Assembly (NCBI RefSeq): GCF_025263265.1
Contig: NZ_CP079869.1
Location: forward strand, 496,001-560,000
Reading direction: 5' to 3'
DNA length: 64,000 bases
From: Mycobacterium sp. SMC-4
GTDB lineage: Bacteria; Actinomycetota; Actinomycetes; Mycobacteriales; Mycobacteriaceae
Shown here one piece after another: positions 7,962 to 17,930 of the stretch (position 1 is its first letter; each line of letters begins with the position of its first letter). A model generated the notes under the pieces. It saw nothing but the letters and a program-made list of their open reading frames with translations, did not search any database and had not been told where the DNA came from. The position numbers and the translations under genes were made by a program.

Positions 7962-9400
7962 GCGCCGACTGGCAGCGGTTGAGCCCGCGCATGCTGTTGG
8001 TGCACCCGGTGCACGAGGTGCTGCGCCAGATCCCGGTCCTGATCGGCTCGTTCGTGCTCGGTTCGGCGACCGGCAACCCGGCCTGGGCAATTCTGGCTGT
8101 GGTTCTGATCGTCGCCTTCGGATTGGCCCGGTGGTTCACCACCGCCTATCGCATCGGGGGAGACGATGTCCAGCTACGGTCGGGAGTGTTGCAACGCACC
8201 GTGGTGTCATTGCCGCGCAACAGGATCCGCTCGGTTTCCACCGATGCCCGACTGCTGCACCGGATGCTGGGGCTGACCGTGGTCACCGTCAGCACCGGAC
8301 AGCAGGCCAGCACCGAGACCGCATTCGCGCTCGATGCGGTGCCGGCTGCCGAGGTGCCACACCTACGCGCGATCCTGCTGGCCGAATCGTTGGGGCCCGC
8401 TGCTGTCTACACCCAGGGCCAGGTGCTGGCCCGCTGGCAGCCGTCCTGGCTGCGCTACAGCGCATTGACCTTCGGCGGCTTGATCACCATCGGCGCCGCG
8501 GCCGGTGTGCTCAGTCAGACCGGAGTGCTTGGCGCATTGGATGATTCGCCGTGGGAGCAGGCCGGGGCCGGTCTGCTGAACAGTTTCGGCGTGGCGGCGG
8601 TGGTGGCCGCGGTCGTGGTGGCTCTGGTGCTGGCGTCGGTGGCGCTGTCGGTGGCGCAGTCGTTGCTGTCCTACGCCAATCTGGAGTTGCGGCGCGACGC
8701 CGACATCCTGCACCTGTCGCACGGGTTGGTGCGGGTCCGGGAACGCACGTTCGACATGCGCCGCCTGCGTGGTGGCACGCTGCGAGAGCCATTGCTCGTG
8801 CGGTTGTTCGGCGGGGCCCGGCTGGATGCGGTGATGACCGGGGTGGCCGGTGTCGGGGAGGCCTCGCAGCTGCTTCCGCCGTGTCCGCGCCAGACCGCCT
8901 CGACGGTGCTGCGCGGGCTGATCGGCGAGCCGCAGATCGTCGACGGTCCGCTGCGACCGCACGGTCCGGCGGCGGTGCGTCGACGCTGGATACGGGCGAT
9001 GGCGTTGCCGGTCGTCGCGGCCGTTGCCCTGGCGGTGACCGCGTCGCTGACCGCGGTGCCGGTGTGGGCCTGGGTGATCGTCGGCCTGCTGGTGATCGCC
9101 GGCGCGGCGCTGGCCGCCGACCGGGCCCGCGCACTCGGACACCGGGTCGACAACGGTTGGCTGGCGGCGCGCGCCGGCAGCCTCGGACGGCGGCGCGACT
9201 GCGTGGCCGGAGCGGGCATCGTCGCGTGGACGGTGCGCCAGACGTGGCCGCAGCGCCGGGTCGGGGTCGCCACCCTGGTCGCGGCGACCGCGGCGGGGGT
9301 GAAACGTTACGAGGTGGTCGACGTTCCCGCCGACCAGGCGTGGGCGATCGCTGCGGCGGTCTCGCCGTGGGTCGGGGCCAGCAGCTGGGCTCGGGACTGA
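7958..9400 (+). CDS. Multi-PH-domain (YdbT-like) membrane protein
   Basis: This 480-residue protein alternates membrane helices and bPH2 modules. An N-terminal helix pair and PH unit come first (YRIGGDDVQLRSGVLQRTVVSLPRNRIRSV, read in parts), followed by two more helices (about 165-240), a second PH unit (ADILHLSHGLVRVRERTFDM), further helices near 345-385 and a third PH-like unit. The GTG at 7958 overlaps the YdbS-like stop. The frame stays open far upstream, but that part is antisense to, or overlaps, the preceding genes. It probably forms a complex with the YdbS-like partner in the cytoplasmic membrane. Confidence 0.82.
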   Translation: MSADWQRLSPRMLLVHPVHEVLRQIPVLIGSFVLGSATGNPAWAILAVVLIVAFGLARWFTTAYRIGGDDVQLRSGVLQRTVVSLPRNRIRSVSTDARLLHRMLGLTVVTVSTGQQASTETAFALDAVPAAEVPHLRAILLAESLGPAAVYTQGQVLARWQPSWLRYSALTFGGLITIGAAAGVLSQTGVLGALDDSPWEQAGAGLLNSFGVAAVVAAVVVALVLASVALSVAQSLLSYANLELRRDADILHLSHGLVRVRERTFDMRRLRGGTLREPLLVRLFGGARLDAVMTGVAGVGEASQLLPPCPRQTASTVLRGLIGEPQIVDGPLRPHGPAAVRRRWIRAMALPVVAAVALAVTASLTAVPVWAWVIVGLLVIAGAALAADRARALGHRVDNGWLAARAGSLGRRRDCVAGAGIVAWTVRQTWPQRRVGVATLVAATAAGVKRYEVVDVPADQAWAIAAAVSPWVGASSWARD

Positions 9401-9411
9401 CCCAGCCCGAC

Positions 9412-9439
9412 TTGCATCCGTTCGACGGCGGTTTACTGT
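9412..9439 (+). promoter_or_regulatory. Promoter of the HAD-hydrolase gene (TTGCAT / TACTGT)
   Basis: TTGCAT (9412-9417), a 16-bp spacer and TACTGT (9434-9439) are followed by six bases and the ATG at 9446. This is a good sigma-A-type promoter with a predicted leaderless transcript. Confidence 0.6.
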
Positions 9440-9445
9440 CGAATC

Positions 9446-10261
9446 ATGGCTATCGGTGGAGTGCTCTTCGACATCGATGGCGTGTTGGTGACCTCGTGGA
9501 AGCCGATCCCCGGCGCCGCGCAGACGCTGCAGGCACTGGCCAGGCACCAGGTCGCCTGCGCTTATCTGACCAACACCACCACCCGTACCCGGGTGCAGAT
9601 CGCCGAACTGCTCACCGACGCGGGTATGGCGGTGGCGCCCGACGAGGTGATCACCGCCGCGGTGTTGACCGCAGAGTACGTGCGCAGCCGTTATCCCGGC
9701 GCCCGGTGTCTGCTGGTCAACAGCGGGCAGATCGCCGAGGACATGCCCGGTATCGACCTCGTCTACTCCAGCGAGTTCAGTGGACCGCAGGCCCCGGCGG
9801 CGCCCGATGTGGTGCTGCTGGGCGGTGCCGGTCCGGAGTACAGCCACCTGACCCTGTCCTGGGTGTATGACTGGATGGCACAAGGGGTTCCGGTGGTGGC
9901 GATGCACCGCAGTACCTCGTGGACCACCACCGACGGGCTGCGCATCGACACCGGCATGTACCTGATCGGGATGGAGGAGACCTCGGGACGCAAAGCGACC
10001 GCGGTCGGCAAGCCGGCGCCGGAGGGATTCCTGGCCGCGGCCGGGCGGCTCGGCGTGGATCCCGACGAGATGTACATGATCGGTGACGATCTCAACAACG
10101 ACGTGCTGGCCGCTCAGGTGGTCGGGATGACCGGGGTGCTGGTGCGCACCGGCAAGTTCCGCCAGGACACCCTGGATCGTTGGGCGGCAGACGAATTCGC
10201 GATGCAGCCCAACCACGTCATCGACTCGGTCGCCGACTTGCCGGGGCTGCTCGAGCTGTAG
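9446..10261 (+). CDS. HAD superfamily (subclass IIA) hydrolase
   Basis: The 271-residue cytosolic phosphatase is of the NagD/LHPP/HDHD2 type. It has motif I DIDGVL (about 8-13; the first Asp is the nucleophile), motif II TNTTTRT (about 43-49), a IIA cap domain, a lysine in GKPAPEGF (motif III), and motif IV GDDLNNDV, which binds Mg2+. The physiological substrate cannot be read from sequence. It has its own promoter, and the next gene starts within its stop region, so limited co-transcription is possible. Confidence 0.88.
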   Translation: MAIGGVLFDIDGVLVTSWKPIPGAAQTLQALARHQVACAYLTNTTTRTRVQIAELLTDAGMAVAPDEVITAAVLTAEYVRSRYPGARCLLVNSGQIAEDMPGIDLVYSSEFSGPQAPAAPDVVLLGGAGPEYSHLTLSWVYDWMAQGVPVVAMHRSTSWTTTDGLRIDTGMYLIGMEETSGRKATAVGKPAPEGFLAAAGRLGVDPDEMYMIGDDLNNDVLAAQVVGMTGVLVRTGKFRQDTLDRWAADEFAMQPNHVIDSVADLPGLLEL

Positions 10262-10271
10262 CCTGGTGCTG

Positions 10272-11234
10272 GTGAGCACCGAGGCGCACCGCACCCGGCC
10301 GATGAGATTCGGCGTGACCACCGCGCTGCCGCGCACCGGCGCGGATGCGCGCGCGTTCGCCCAGCACGTCGAAGCGGCCGGTCTCGACGTGCTCACCTTC
10401 GCCGACCATCTGATGCCCACGGTGGCGCCGTTCAGCGGATCGGCCGCCGCGGCCGCACTCACCTCGCGGTTACACGTCGGAACGCTGGTGCTCAACAACG
10501 ACTTCCGGCACCCGGTCGAGACTGCCCGCGAGACAGCGGGTGTGGCAACACTTTCCGACGGCCGCTTCGAACTCGGCATCGGCGCGGGGCACATGAAATC
10601 CGAATACGATGCCGCCGGTCTGCGATTTGACGACGGACGGGTACGGGTGTCCAGACTGGTCGAGTCGGTCCCGATCATCCGAGCTCTGCTCGACGGTGCG
10701 GCAGTCGATATGGAGGGCGAGCACTACCGCGTGCGCGCCGGTGCCGGTGAATTGGTGGCGCCGCCGCCGCAGCGCGTCCCGATCCTCGTCGGCGGTAACG
10801 GCACCCGCGTGCTGCAGCTCGCCGGTCAGGTCGCCGACATCGCCGGATTCGCCGGCATCTCGCACAACCGCGACGCCACCCGGGTGACGCTCAGTCATTT
10901 CGATGGCAGGGGTCTGGCCGACCGCATCGCTGTCGTGCAGGCTGCGGCGGGGGAGCGGTTCGACCAGATCGAACTCAACGCGCTGATTCAGGCCGTCGTG
11001 GTCACCACCGACCGGCGTCGCACCGCCGCCGAACTGGCCGCGACGCTGGGTGCCGACGCCGACACCCTGCTGGACTCACCGTTCCTGCTGCTCGGCACGC
11101 ATGAGCAGATGGCCGAGCAACTCTGCGCGCGGCAGCGCGACTTCGGCCTCAGCTACTGGACGGTGTTCGATGAACTGCCCGGCCGCGAGTCGGCGTTGCC
11201 CGCGATCGGCGAGGTCGTCGCGCTGCTGCGATGA
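10272..11234 (+). CDS. LLM-class F420-dependent oxidoreductase
   Basis: This is a luciferase-like monooxygenase-fold TIM barrel of 320 residues with RFGVTTALP at the first strand, TFADHL, LHVGTLVLNNDFRHPV, FELGIGAGHM and RVPILVGGNG, typical of mycobacterial F420-dependent enzymes (possibly the MSMEG_2516-like group). The coenzyme F420 assignment is by family; the substrate is unknown. I chose the GTG at 10272 because TAGCCT, overlapping the stop of the HAD gene, lies seven bases upstream, fitting a leaderless mRNA. GTG at 10266 or ATG at 10302 are alternatives. Confidence 0.83.
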   Translation: MSTEAHRTRPMRFGVTTALPRTGADARAFAQHVEAAGLDVLTFADHLMPTVAPFSGSAAAAALTSRLHVGTLVLNNDFRHPVETARETAGVATLSDGRFELGIGAGHMKSEYDAAGLRFDDGRVRVSRLVESVPIIRALLDGAAVDMEGEHYRVRAGAGELVAPPPQRVPILVGGNGTRVLQLAGQVADIAGFAGISHNRDATRVTLSHFDGRGLADRIAVVQAAAGERFDQIELNALIQAVVVTTDRRRTAAELAATLGADADTLLDSPFLLLGTHEQMAEQLCARQRDFGLSYWTVFDELPGRESALPAIGEVVALLR

Positions 11235-11264
11235 GTTTGGAAGCGAGCGCCGGTCTATCGCTTC

Positions 11265-11735
11265 ATGGAAGAGACCATGATCGTGCACACCACCGTCGAT
11301 GCCCCCGCTGCCACCGTGTTCGCCGCACTGGCCGATCCCGCCAACCACGCCGCGATCGACGGCACCGGCTGGGTTCGTGAACCCGTCGACGGCGAGCGCA
11401 TCACCGGTGTGGGGCAGATCTTCCGGATGGCGATGTACCACGACAACCATCCCGACGGTGCCTACGAGATGGCCAACACGGTGATCGCGTTCCAACCCGA
11501 CCGGGTCATCGCCTGGGAGCCCGGGCAGCCCGGCGCGGACGGCGTTGTCGAAGGCGGCGGCTGGACCTGGCGTTACGACCTCCAGCCGCAGGGCGATGGG
11601 CAGACGCGCGTGACGTTGACCTACGACTGGTCGGCGGTGCCGGCGGCGTTTCGCGAGCAGATCGAGTTCCCGCCGTTTCCGGCCGAGCACCTACACAATT
11701 CGCTGGCCAACCTGGCAGAACTGGTGGCGGGCTGA
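11265..11735 (+). CDS. SRPBCC (START/Bet v1-like) family protein
   Basis: The 156-residue protein has the helix-grip fold: TTVDAPAATVFAALADPANH at the first strand and helix, VGQIFRMAMY, VIAFQPDRVIAWEPG, WTWRYDLQPQGDGQTRVTLTYDW read in parts, and a long C-terminal helix ending LANLAELV. Members bind hydrophobic ligands or act as cyclases; no catalytic claim can be made. The ATG at 11277 is an alternative start with GGAAGAG just before it. It follows the F420-type oxidoreductase by 30 bp and may be co-transcribed. Confidence 0.75.
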   Translation: MEETMIVHTTVDAPAATVFAALADPANHAAIDGTGWVREPVDGERITGVGQIFRMAMYHDNHPDGAYEMANTVIAFQPDRVIAWEPGQPGADGVVEGGGWTWRYDLQPQGDGQTRVTLTYDWSAVPAAFREQIEFPPFPAEHLHNSLANLAELVAG

Positions 11736-11740
11736 GGCGG

Positions 11741-13468
11741 CTACGCCGTCAGCTCGCGCTGTAGCACCCGAACCGCCTCGATGCGGGCCTGCAGTTGTTC
11801 ACGCGTCGCAGCCGCCACCGGCGGGCCCCCGCACCGGCGGCGCAGCTCGTTGTGGATCCAGCCGTGCGGCCGGCCGGTGCGATGGTGGGCTAGCGACACC
11901 AGCGTGTTGAGTTCGCTGCGCAGCTCGCGGAGCTGGCCATGGGTGGTCCTCGGCGCCGGGGGCGCGCCCGCTTCGGTGCGCTTGGTGAGTTGCTCTTCTT
12001 GCCTGCGCCGCAACAGATCCCGCATGGACGCGGCATCGAGCAGGCCGGGGATGCCGAGGTAGTCGGCCTCCTCCTCGCTGCCGGCGGGGGTGGCCGTGCC
12101 GAAGGAGGACCCGTCGAAGATCACCTGGTCGAGTTCGGCGTCGGCGCCGAGGTACTCGATCTTGTTCTCCTCGTCGCCGGCCTCGTCGCGCTTCTGCTCG
12201 GCGAGTTCGGCGTCGAGCGGATCGTCCAGCGTCTCGCGGTGCGGCTTGCCCAGCACGTGGTTGCGCTGCGCCTCCATCTCGCTGGCCAGCAGCAGCAGGT
12301 TCGGCACCGACGGTAGGAAGATGCTGGCGGTCTCGCCCGCCTGGCGGGACCGGACGAACCGTCCGATGGCCTGGGCGAAGAACAACGGCGTCGACGCACT
12401 GGTTGCGTACACGCCCACGGCCAGTCGTGGCACGTCGACGCCCTCGGAGACCATCCGCACCGCGACCAGCCACCGCGAGGTGCCCGCCGAGAACTGCGAG
12501 ATGCGGTCCGAGGCGCCCTTGTCGTCGGAGAGCACCACCGTCGGGGCCTCCCCGGTGATCTTGAGCAGCAGCTCGGCGTAGGCGCGGGCAGTGGTCTGGT
12601 CGGAGGCGATGATCATTCCGCCGGCGTCGGGGACATGCTGGCGCAACCCCTGCAGCCGGGTGTCAGCCGCGGCGATCACCGCGGGCATCCATTCACCCTT
12701 CGGGTTCAGCGCGGTCTTCCACGCGCGTGCGGTCTGCTCGGCGGTCAACGGTTCGCCGAGCCGGGCGGCGTGCTCCTCCCCGGCGCTGTCGCGCCAGCGA
12801 GCCTCACCGGAGTAGGCCATGAACATCACCGGCCGCACCACGCCGTCGGCCAGCGCGTCGCTGTAACCGTAGGTGTAGTCGGCCACCGAAGTCTTGAAGC
12901 CCGCGGCGTCCTCTTCGTAGCTGACGAACGGGATGGCGCTGTCGTCGCTGCGAAACGGCGTCCCGGTCAGCGCGAGACGGCGGGTCGCGTCGTCGAAGGC
13001 CTCACGGATCGCATCACCCCAGCTCTTAGCGTCACCTCCGTGGTGGATCTCGTCGAACACCACCAGCGTCCGGCGGTTCTCGGTGCGCACCCGGTGCCGG
13101 GCCGGATGGGTGGCCACCTGGGCGTAGGTGACGACCACGCCGTGGTATTCCGACGAGGTCTGGGAGTTGGAGTTGGAGAACTTCGGGTCCAGCGCGATGC
13201 CGTGCCGGGCCGCGGCCTGCGCCCACTGGACCTTGAGGTGCTCGGTCGGGACGACGATCGTGACGGTCTCCACGGTGCCCTCGGCGAGCAGCTCGGCGAC
13301 GATGCGCAGCGCGAAGGTGGTCTTTCCGGCCCCGGGGGTCGCCACCGCCAGGAAGTCTCGCGGCTTGCCCGTCAGGTATTTGACCAGAGCCCGCCGCTGC
13401 CAGCCCCGCAACGCCTGGGTGTTGGACGCCCCAGCAGAACCGGACCTGGGTGCTGCATCAGCCCGCAC
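11741..13468 (-). CDS. Superfamily 2 DEAD/DEAH-box helicase
   Basis: This 575-residue SF2 helicase has motif I ATPGAGKTT, motif Ia VVPTEHL, motif II DEIHH (DExH), motif III LTGTPF, then a second RecA-like domain with AVRMVSEGVDVPRL (motif V) and QAIGRFVRSR (motif VI, arginine fingers). The C-terminal 150 residues are acidic and then helical, probably a partner-binding tail. The layout resembles XPB/RecG-type DNA translocases, but no nuclease domain is visible. The start is a GTG at 13468 with GGGAGGAG six bases upstream; an in-frame stop lies just beyond. No phage-defence partner is adjacent. Confidence 0.85.
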   Translation of the reverse strand: MRADAAPRSGSAGASNTQALRGWQRRALVKYLTGKPRDFLAVATPGAGKTTFALRIVAELLAEGTVETVTIVVPTEHLKVQWAQAAARHGIALDPKFSNSNSQTSSEYHGVVVTYAQVATHPARHRVRTENRRTLVVFDEIHHGGDAKSWGDAIREAFDDATRRLALTGTPFRSDDSAIPFVSYEEDAAGFKTSVADYTYGYSDALADGVVRPVMFMAYSGEARWRDSAGEEHAARLGEPLTAEQTARAWKTALNPKGEWMPAVIAAADTRLQGLRQHVPDAGGMIIASDQTTARAYAELLLKITGEAPTVVLSDDKGASDRISQFSAGTSRWLVAVRMVSEGVDVPRLAVGVYATSASTPLFFAQAIGRFVRSRQAGETASIFLPSVPNLLLLASEMEAQRNHVLGKPHRETLDDPLDAELAEQKRDEAGDEENKIEYLGADAELDQVIFDGSSFGTATPAGSEEEADYLGIPGLLDAASMRDLLRRRQEEQLTKRTEAGAPPAPRTTHGQLRELRSELNTLVSLAHHRTGRPHGWIHNELRRRCGGPPVAAATREQLQARIEAVRVLQRELTA

Positions 13469-13555
13469 CCACGACTCCTCCCAGCATGTTGACGGTCACC
13501 GACTCCCATGACCGGAAATGCAGTCTAGGACAGTCTGTTCCGCGGCCGCATCTCC

Positions 13556-13589
13556 GCGGCGTGTCCGGCTGCGGCGTGTCCGGCCGGAC
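13556..13589. repeat. 15-bp direct repeat plus 12-bp perfect palindrome
   Basis: GCGGCGTGTCCGGC occurs twice in tandem (13556 and 13571), and the second copy runs into the palindrome GTCCGGCCGGAC (13578-13589), which ends at the cupin stop codon. It lies between the cupin and helicase genes, both on the minus strand, and could act as a weak terminator. Confidence 0.6.
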
Positions 13590-14089
13590 TACTCGACCCA
13601 ATGGTTGTCGTGGGCGACGAACCACTCCCGACGCTCGTCATCGGTCAGCTCACTCAGCTGCGCCAATCCCTCGAAGTAGTACTCGCGCGGCGCGCCGGGG
13701 GCGAACAGGATCAAGATCGAGACGGACTCGTCGGCTGCGTTGCGGAAACCGTGCACGCCGCCGGGTGGGACGTAGAGGAAGTCCCCGGCGTGCCCGTCGA
13801 CCCAGGCGGTGCCGTCGTAGAGCGACAGAGTGCCCGACAGCACATAGAAAGCTTCCGACATACCGCGGTGGAAGTGCGGTCCGGGCCCGCCTCCGCGCGG
13901 CGCGATCTGCACGCGGTACAGGCCGTAGTCGCCGTCGGTGTCCTGTTGGCCGGCCAGATAGTGGTACTGGACGTGGCCGAACGCGTCGTGGTCCGGCGGC
14001 TCGTCAGCGCGTTTGAGCCACGCGCTGACTTCGGGTTCGTCGGCGGTGTAGCGCGGCGGTGGATACGGCGGCGGGACGACAAGGGACAC
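13589..14089 (-). CDS. Cupin-domain protein
   Basis: This 166-residue single-domain cupin has both motifs intact: GPGPHFHRGMSEAFYVLSG (motif 1, two His and a Glu for the metal) and GDFLYVPPGGVHGFRN (motif 2, third His). It is probably a metal-binding beta-barrel enzyme or sensor; the substrate is unknown. The start is the GTG at 14089, 22 bp after the SDR stop on the same strand, so the two are probably co-transcribed from the SDR promoter. Confidence 0.85.
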   Translation of the reverse strand: MSLVVPPPYPPPRYTADEPEVSAWLKRADEPPDHDAFGHVQYHYLAGQQDTDGDYGLYRVQIAPRGGGPGPHFHRGMSEAFYVLSGTLSLYDGTAWVDGHAGDFLYVPPGGVHGFRNAADESVSILILFAPGAPREYYFEGLAQLSELTDDERREWFVAHDNHWVE

Positions 14090-14111
14090 CTCGGTGAGTC
14101 TGCCCGTGGTG

Positions 14112-15011
14112 TCAGACCGGGAAGGTCACCTTGGTCAACTCCTCGGAGATCTCCCAGAGTCGGCGCTGCTGGTCGACGTCGTGCGACTGTGCGCTGGAGG
14201 CCACGACGACCGGCGCGCCGCGCTGCTGGCCGATGCCCTTGGGTCCGTAATACTGCCCGCCGAGGACCCCCGGATCGGTGGCGGCGCGCAGCGTGGGCAG
14301 CGCCCCCTGGTCGGGGGTCTGGGCGAACACCACCGGCGCGATGGCCAGGAAGGCCCGCTCGATCGGCCGCGGCAGGCTGCGGGCCAGGTCGGTGGTCGAC
14401 GTGCCCGGGTGGGCGGCGACGGCGATCGTCGTGCCGCGGGGCGCCAGGCGGCGCTGGAGCTCATAGGTGAACATCAGGTTGGCCAGCTTGGACTGGGTGT
14501 AGGCGCCCATCCGGCTGTAGCTGCGTTCCCACTGCAGATCGTCCCAGTGGATGGCGCCGCCCATCTTGTGGCCGTTGCTGCTGACCGTGACGATGCGCGA
14601 TCCGGGGACGTCGAGAATCCTGTCGAGCAGCAGCCCGGTCAACGCGAAATGGCCGAGGTGGTTGGTGCCGAACTGCAGCTCGAAGCCGTCGGCGGTGGTG
14701 CTCTTCGGCGTGGTCATCACCCCGGCGTTGTTGATCAGCAGCTCGATGCGTTCGTAGCGGCTCTTCAACGCATCTGCGGCGGCGGCGATCGAGGCCAGTG
14801 AGGTGAGGTCGAGCTCCTGGACGGTGACATCGCCGGTGATCCGGGCCGCAGCCTGCTCACCCTTGGCGGTGTCGCGCACGGCGAGCACCACATGCGCACC
14901 GTGCGCGGCCAGCGCCTTGGCCGTCTCGAAACCGAGCCCGGTGTTGGCTCCGGTGATCACGGCGGTGCGGCCAGTCTGGTCGGGGATGTCGGCGCTGCTC
15001 CAGTCGGTCAT
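14112..15011 (-). CDS. Short-chain dehydrogenase/reductase (paralogue of 6513-7430)
   Basis: The 299-residue SDR has TGANTGLG (about 22-29), NNAG (about 98), VVLAVRD after strand 2 and catalytic YTQSK. It is strikingly similar to the SDR at 6513-7430, including the tail QSHDV then [14 protein letters not shown]. The substrate is unknown. The ATG at 15011 is preceded by seven bases and a TAAAGT -10, pointing to a leaderless transcript; the frame stays open through the groEL promoter, but that is not coding. It is divergent from groEL2 and followed by the cupin gene. Confidence 0.87.
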   Translation of the reverse strand: MTDWSSADIPDQTGRTAVITGANTGLGFETAKALAAHGAHVVLAVRDTAKGEQAAARITGDVTVQELDLTSLASIAAAADALKSRYERIELLINNAGVMTTPKSTTADGFELQFGTNHLGHFALTGLLLDRILDVPGSRIVTVSSNGHKMGGAIHWDDLQWERSYSRMGAYTQSKLANLMFTYELQRRLAPRGTTIAVAAHPGTSTTDLARSLPRPIERAFLAIAPVVFAQTPDQGALPTLRAATDPGVLGGQYYGPKGIGQQRGAPVVVASSAQSHDVDQQRRLWEISEELTKVTFPV

Positions 15012-15018
15012 GGCGTCG

Positions 15019-15024
15019 ACTTTA
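15019..15024 (-). promoter_or_regulatory. -10 element TAAAGT of the SDR-cupin unit
   Basis: On the minus strand TAAAGT is followed by seven bases and the ATG at 15011, consistent with a leaderless mRNA. It lies about 50 bp from the first CIRCE element. Confidence 0.5.
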
Positions 15025-15074
15025 CGGAGCTTGGGGCAGCTCGCACGTTCGCGGAGAGAGGAACGGGTGCCAAC

Positions 15075-15101
15075 CTTGCACTCGCCCTGGTCGAGTGCTA
15101 A
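15075..15101 (+). promoter_or_regulatory. CIRCE operator 1 of groEL2 (HrcA site) over the promoter
   Basis: CTTGCACTC, nine bases, GAGTGCTAA matches the CIRCE consensus TTAGCACTC-N9-GAGTGCTAA, with a perfect right arm. It contains a sigma-A-type promoter: TTGCAC (15076-15081), 17 bp, TAAGAA (15099-15104). HrcA bound here would block RNA polymerase directly. Confidence 0.85.
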
Positions 15102-15109
15102 GAATGCAG

Positions 15110-15136
15110 TTGGCACTCGCGACCGGCGAGTGCTAG
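15110..15136 (+). promoter_or_regulatory. CIRCE operator 2 of groEL2
   Basis: TTGGCACTC, nine bases, GAGTGCTAG. The centre is 35 bp from the first CIRCE, and it covers the predicted transcription start. Two tandem CIRCE elements imply cooperative HrcA control of the heat-shock response; hrcA itself is not in the window. Confidence 0.85.
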
Positions 15137-16876
<1,740 letters not shown>

Positions 16877-16892
16877 GAAGTCGACAGCAGAG

Positions 16893-16925
16893 GCCCCGGC
16901 TCGCCTGGCGAGTCGGGGCTTCTTG
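16893..16925 (+). terminator. Rho-independent terminator of groEL2
   Basis: A 12-bp stem, GCCCCGGCTCGC / GCGAGTCGGGGC (one G-U pair), with a 3-base loop at 16905-16907 is followed by TTCTTGCT. It lies 16 bp past the stop codon. Confidence 0.85.
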
Positions 16926-16937
16926 CTGTGTCCCCAA

Positions 16938-16987
16938 CGTGGGGCCTATGCACAGGTTCGGCCAGAAAAGCGTGCGGGAGGCCCACT
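16938..16987. repeat. Palindrome A, upstream copy (flanks the DUF559 gene)
   Basis: The left arm GTGGGGCCTATGCAC (16939-16953) and right arm GTGCGGGAGGCCCAC (16972-16986) are separated by an 18-base centre containing TTCGGCCAGAAA. Pairing between the arms is imperfect (10 of 15). The left arm matches the downstream copy in 13 of 15 positions, and the centre length is identical. It lies just after the groEL2 terminator. Confidence 0.6.
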
Positions 16988-17017
16988 CTCGTCGGTGACC
17001 GTGGCGACGGTCGGCGT

Positions 17018-17851
17018 ATGGAGCCCTTTCTCGGCAGCGTGGCGGTGCGCGACGGCGCGCTGACTCGACGTGGTTTGACCCGTCATCACCGCGCGATCTT
17101 CCGTGACGTCTACGTGGGGAAGAATGTCGAACTCACGGCCAGGATCAAAGCGGAAGGCGCCTGGCTGGCCACGGGTGCGGTACTCGGCGGGATGTCGGCT
17201 GCCGCGGTCTTCGGCACGAAGTGGATTGATCCGGCAGCGCCCGCAGAGATCATCCGCCCCGACCGGCATTGCGCCGCAGGCATTCTCGCGCACTCATGGA
17301 GCCTCGGAGCTGGTGAGACCTGTTTGGTCGGCGGTGTAAGTGCCACCACGCCCGCACGAACGGCCTTTGATATCGGACGTAGCCGCCCACCCGATCAGGC
17401 GATACCCGTCATCGACGCGTTGATGAACGCCACGCGCGTCTCTGCCGCCGAGGTCGCACGAGTCGCTGCCGCCCACCCCGGTGCCCGCGGAGTCCGACGT
17501 CTGTCACAGGTGCTCGATTTTGTGGATGGGGGCGCGGAGTCGCCCCGGGAGACCACATTGCGGCTGATTCTCGTGCGTGGCGGCCTGCCCCGCCCCGAAA
17601 CGCAGATCGCGTTCCGCGAGCTCCGCATCCGGGTGGACATGGGGTGGCGTGAATGGAAGGTCGCCGTCGAGTACGACGGTGTGCAGCACTGGAATGATCG
17701 CCGTCAACGGGCTTGGGATATAGAAAGATCGGTGCTGTTGGAATCCGTCGGCTGGACAGTGGTCAGGGTGAGCAGCGACATGCTCGGTCGTCGGGAGGTC
17801 ATTGTCGAGAGGGTTCGCTCCAAACTGCGCGCCGCGGGGTGCCCACTGTGA
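17018..17851 (+). CDS. DUF559 endonuclease-like protein with AbiEi-like N-terminus (copy A)
   Basis: This 277-residue protein has an N-terminal part (about 15-65) that resembles the winged helix of AbiEi-type proteins (LTRHHRAIFRDVYVG). The middle carries TAFDIGR and HPGARGVRRL. The C-terminal part is a Vsr/DUF559-type PD-(D/E)XK fold: ESPRET (174-179), RVDMGW (D207), KVAVEYDGVQHW (E218, H224), then a strand WTVVRVS. The acidic residues expected for metal binding are present, so it may be an active nuclease; this is inference. The ATG at 17018 is chosen because family similarity starts there. A paralogue sits at 53583-54443. Palindromes of one type lie on both sides. Codon choice looks less GC-biased than in groEL2. 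Confidence 0.75.
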   Translation: MEPFLGSVAVRDGALTRRGLTRHHRAIFRDVYVGKNVELTARIKAEGAWLATGAVLGGMSAAAVFGTKWIDPAAPAEIIRPDRHCAAGILAHSWSLGAGETCLVGGVSATTPARTAFDIGRSRPPDQAIPVIDALMNATRVSAAEVARVAAAHPGARGVRRLSQVLDFVDGGAESPRETTLRLILVRGGLPRPETQIAFRELRIRVDMGWREWKVAVEYDGVQHWNDRRQRAWDIERSVLLESVGWTVVRVSSDMLGRREVIVERVRSKLRAAGCPL

Positions 17852-17868
17852 AGCCATGGGAAGCCGAC

Positions 17869-17918
17869 CGTGGGCCCTGTGCACGCTTCCGCGTGAAATT
17901 CCGTGCACAAGACCCACG
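17869..17918. repeat. Palindrome A, downstream copy
   Basis: The left arm GTGGGCCCTGTGCAC (17870-17884) and right arm GTGCACAAGACCCAC (17903-17917) pair at 13 of 15 positions across an 18-base centre that contains TTCCGCGTGAAA. It lies between two convergent genes, so it could also serve as a bidirectional terminator. Confidence 0.75.
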
Positions 17919-17930
17919 CTGGCGTCGGAA

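Noticed and set aside
8363..10678. Very long minus-strand open frame (771 codons)
   Set aside because: It runs antisense to the PH-domain, HAD and oxidoreductase genes, which carry the recognisable domains; high GC creates such shadows.
11741..13468. Phage-defence helicase
   Set aside because: The SF2 helicase has no nuclease, methylase or other defence partner next to it, and neighbours are metabolic.
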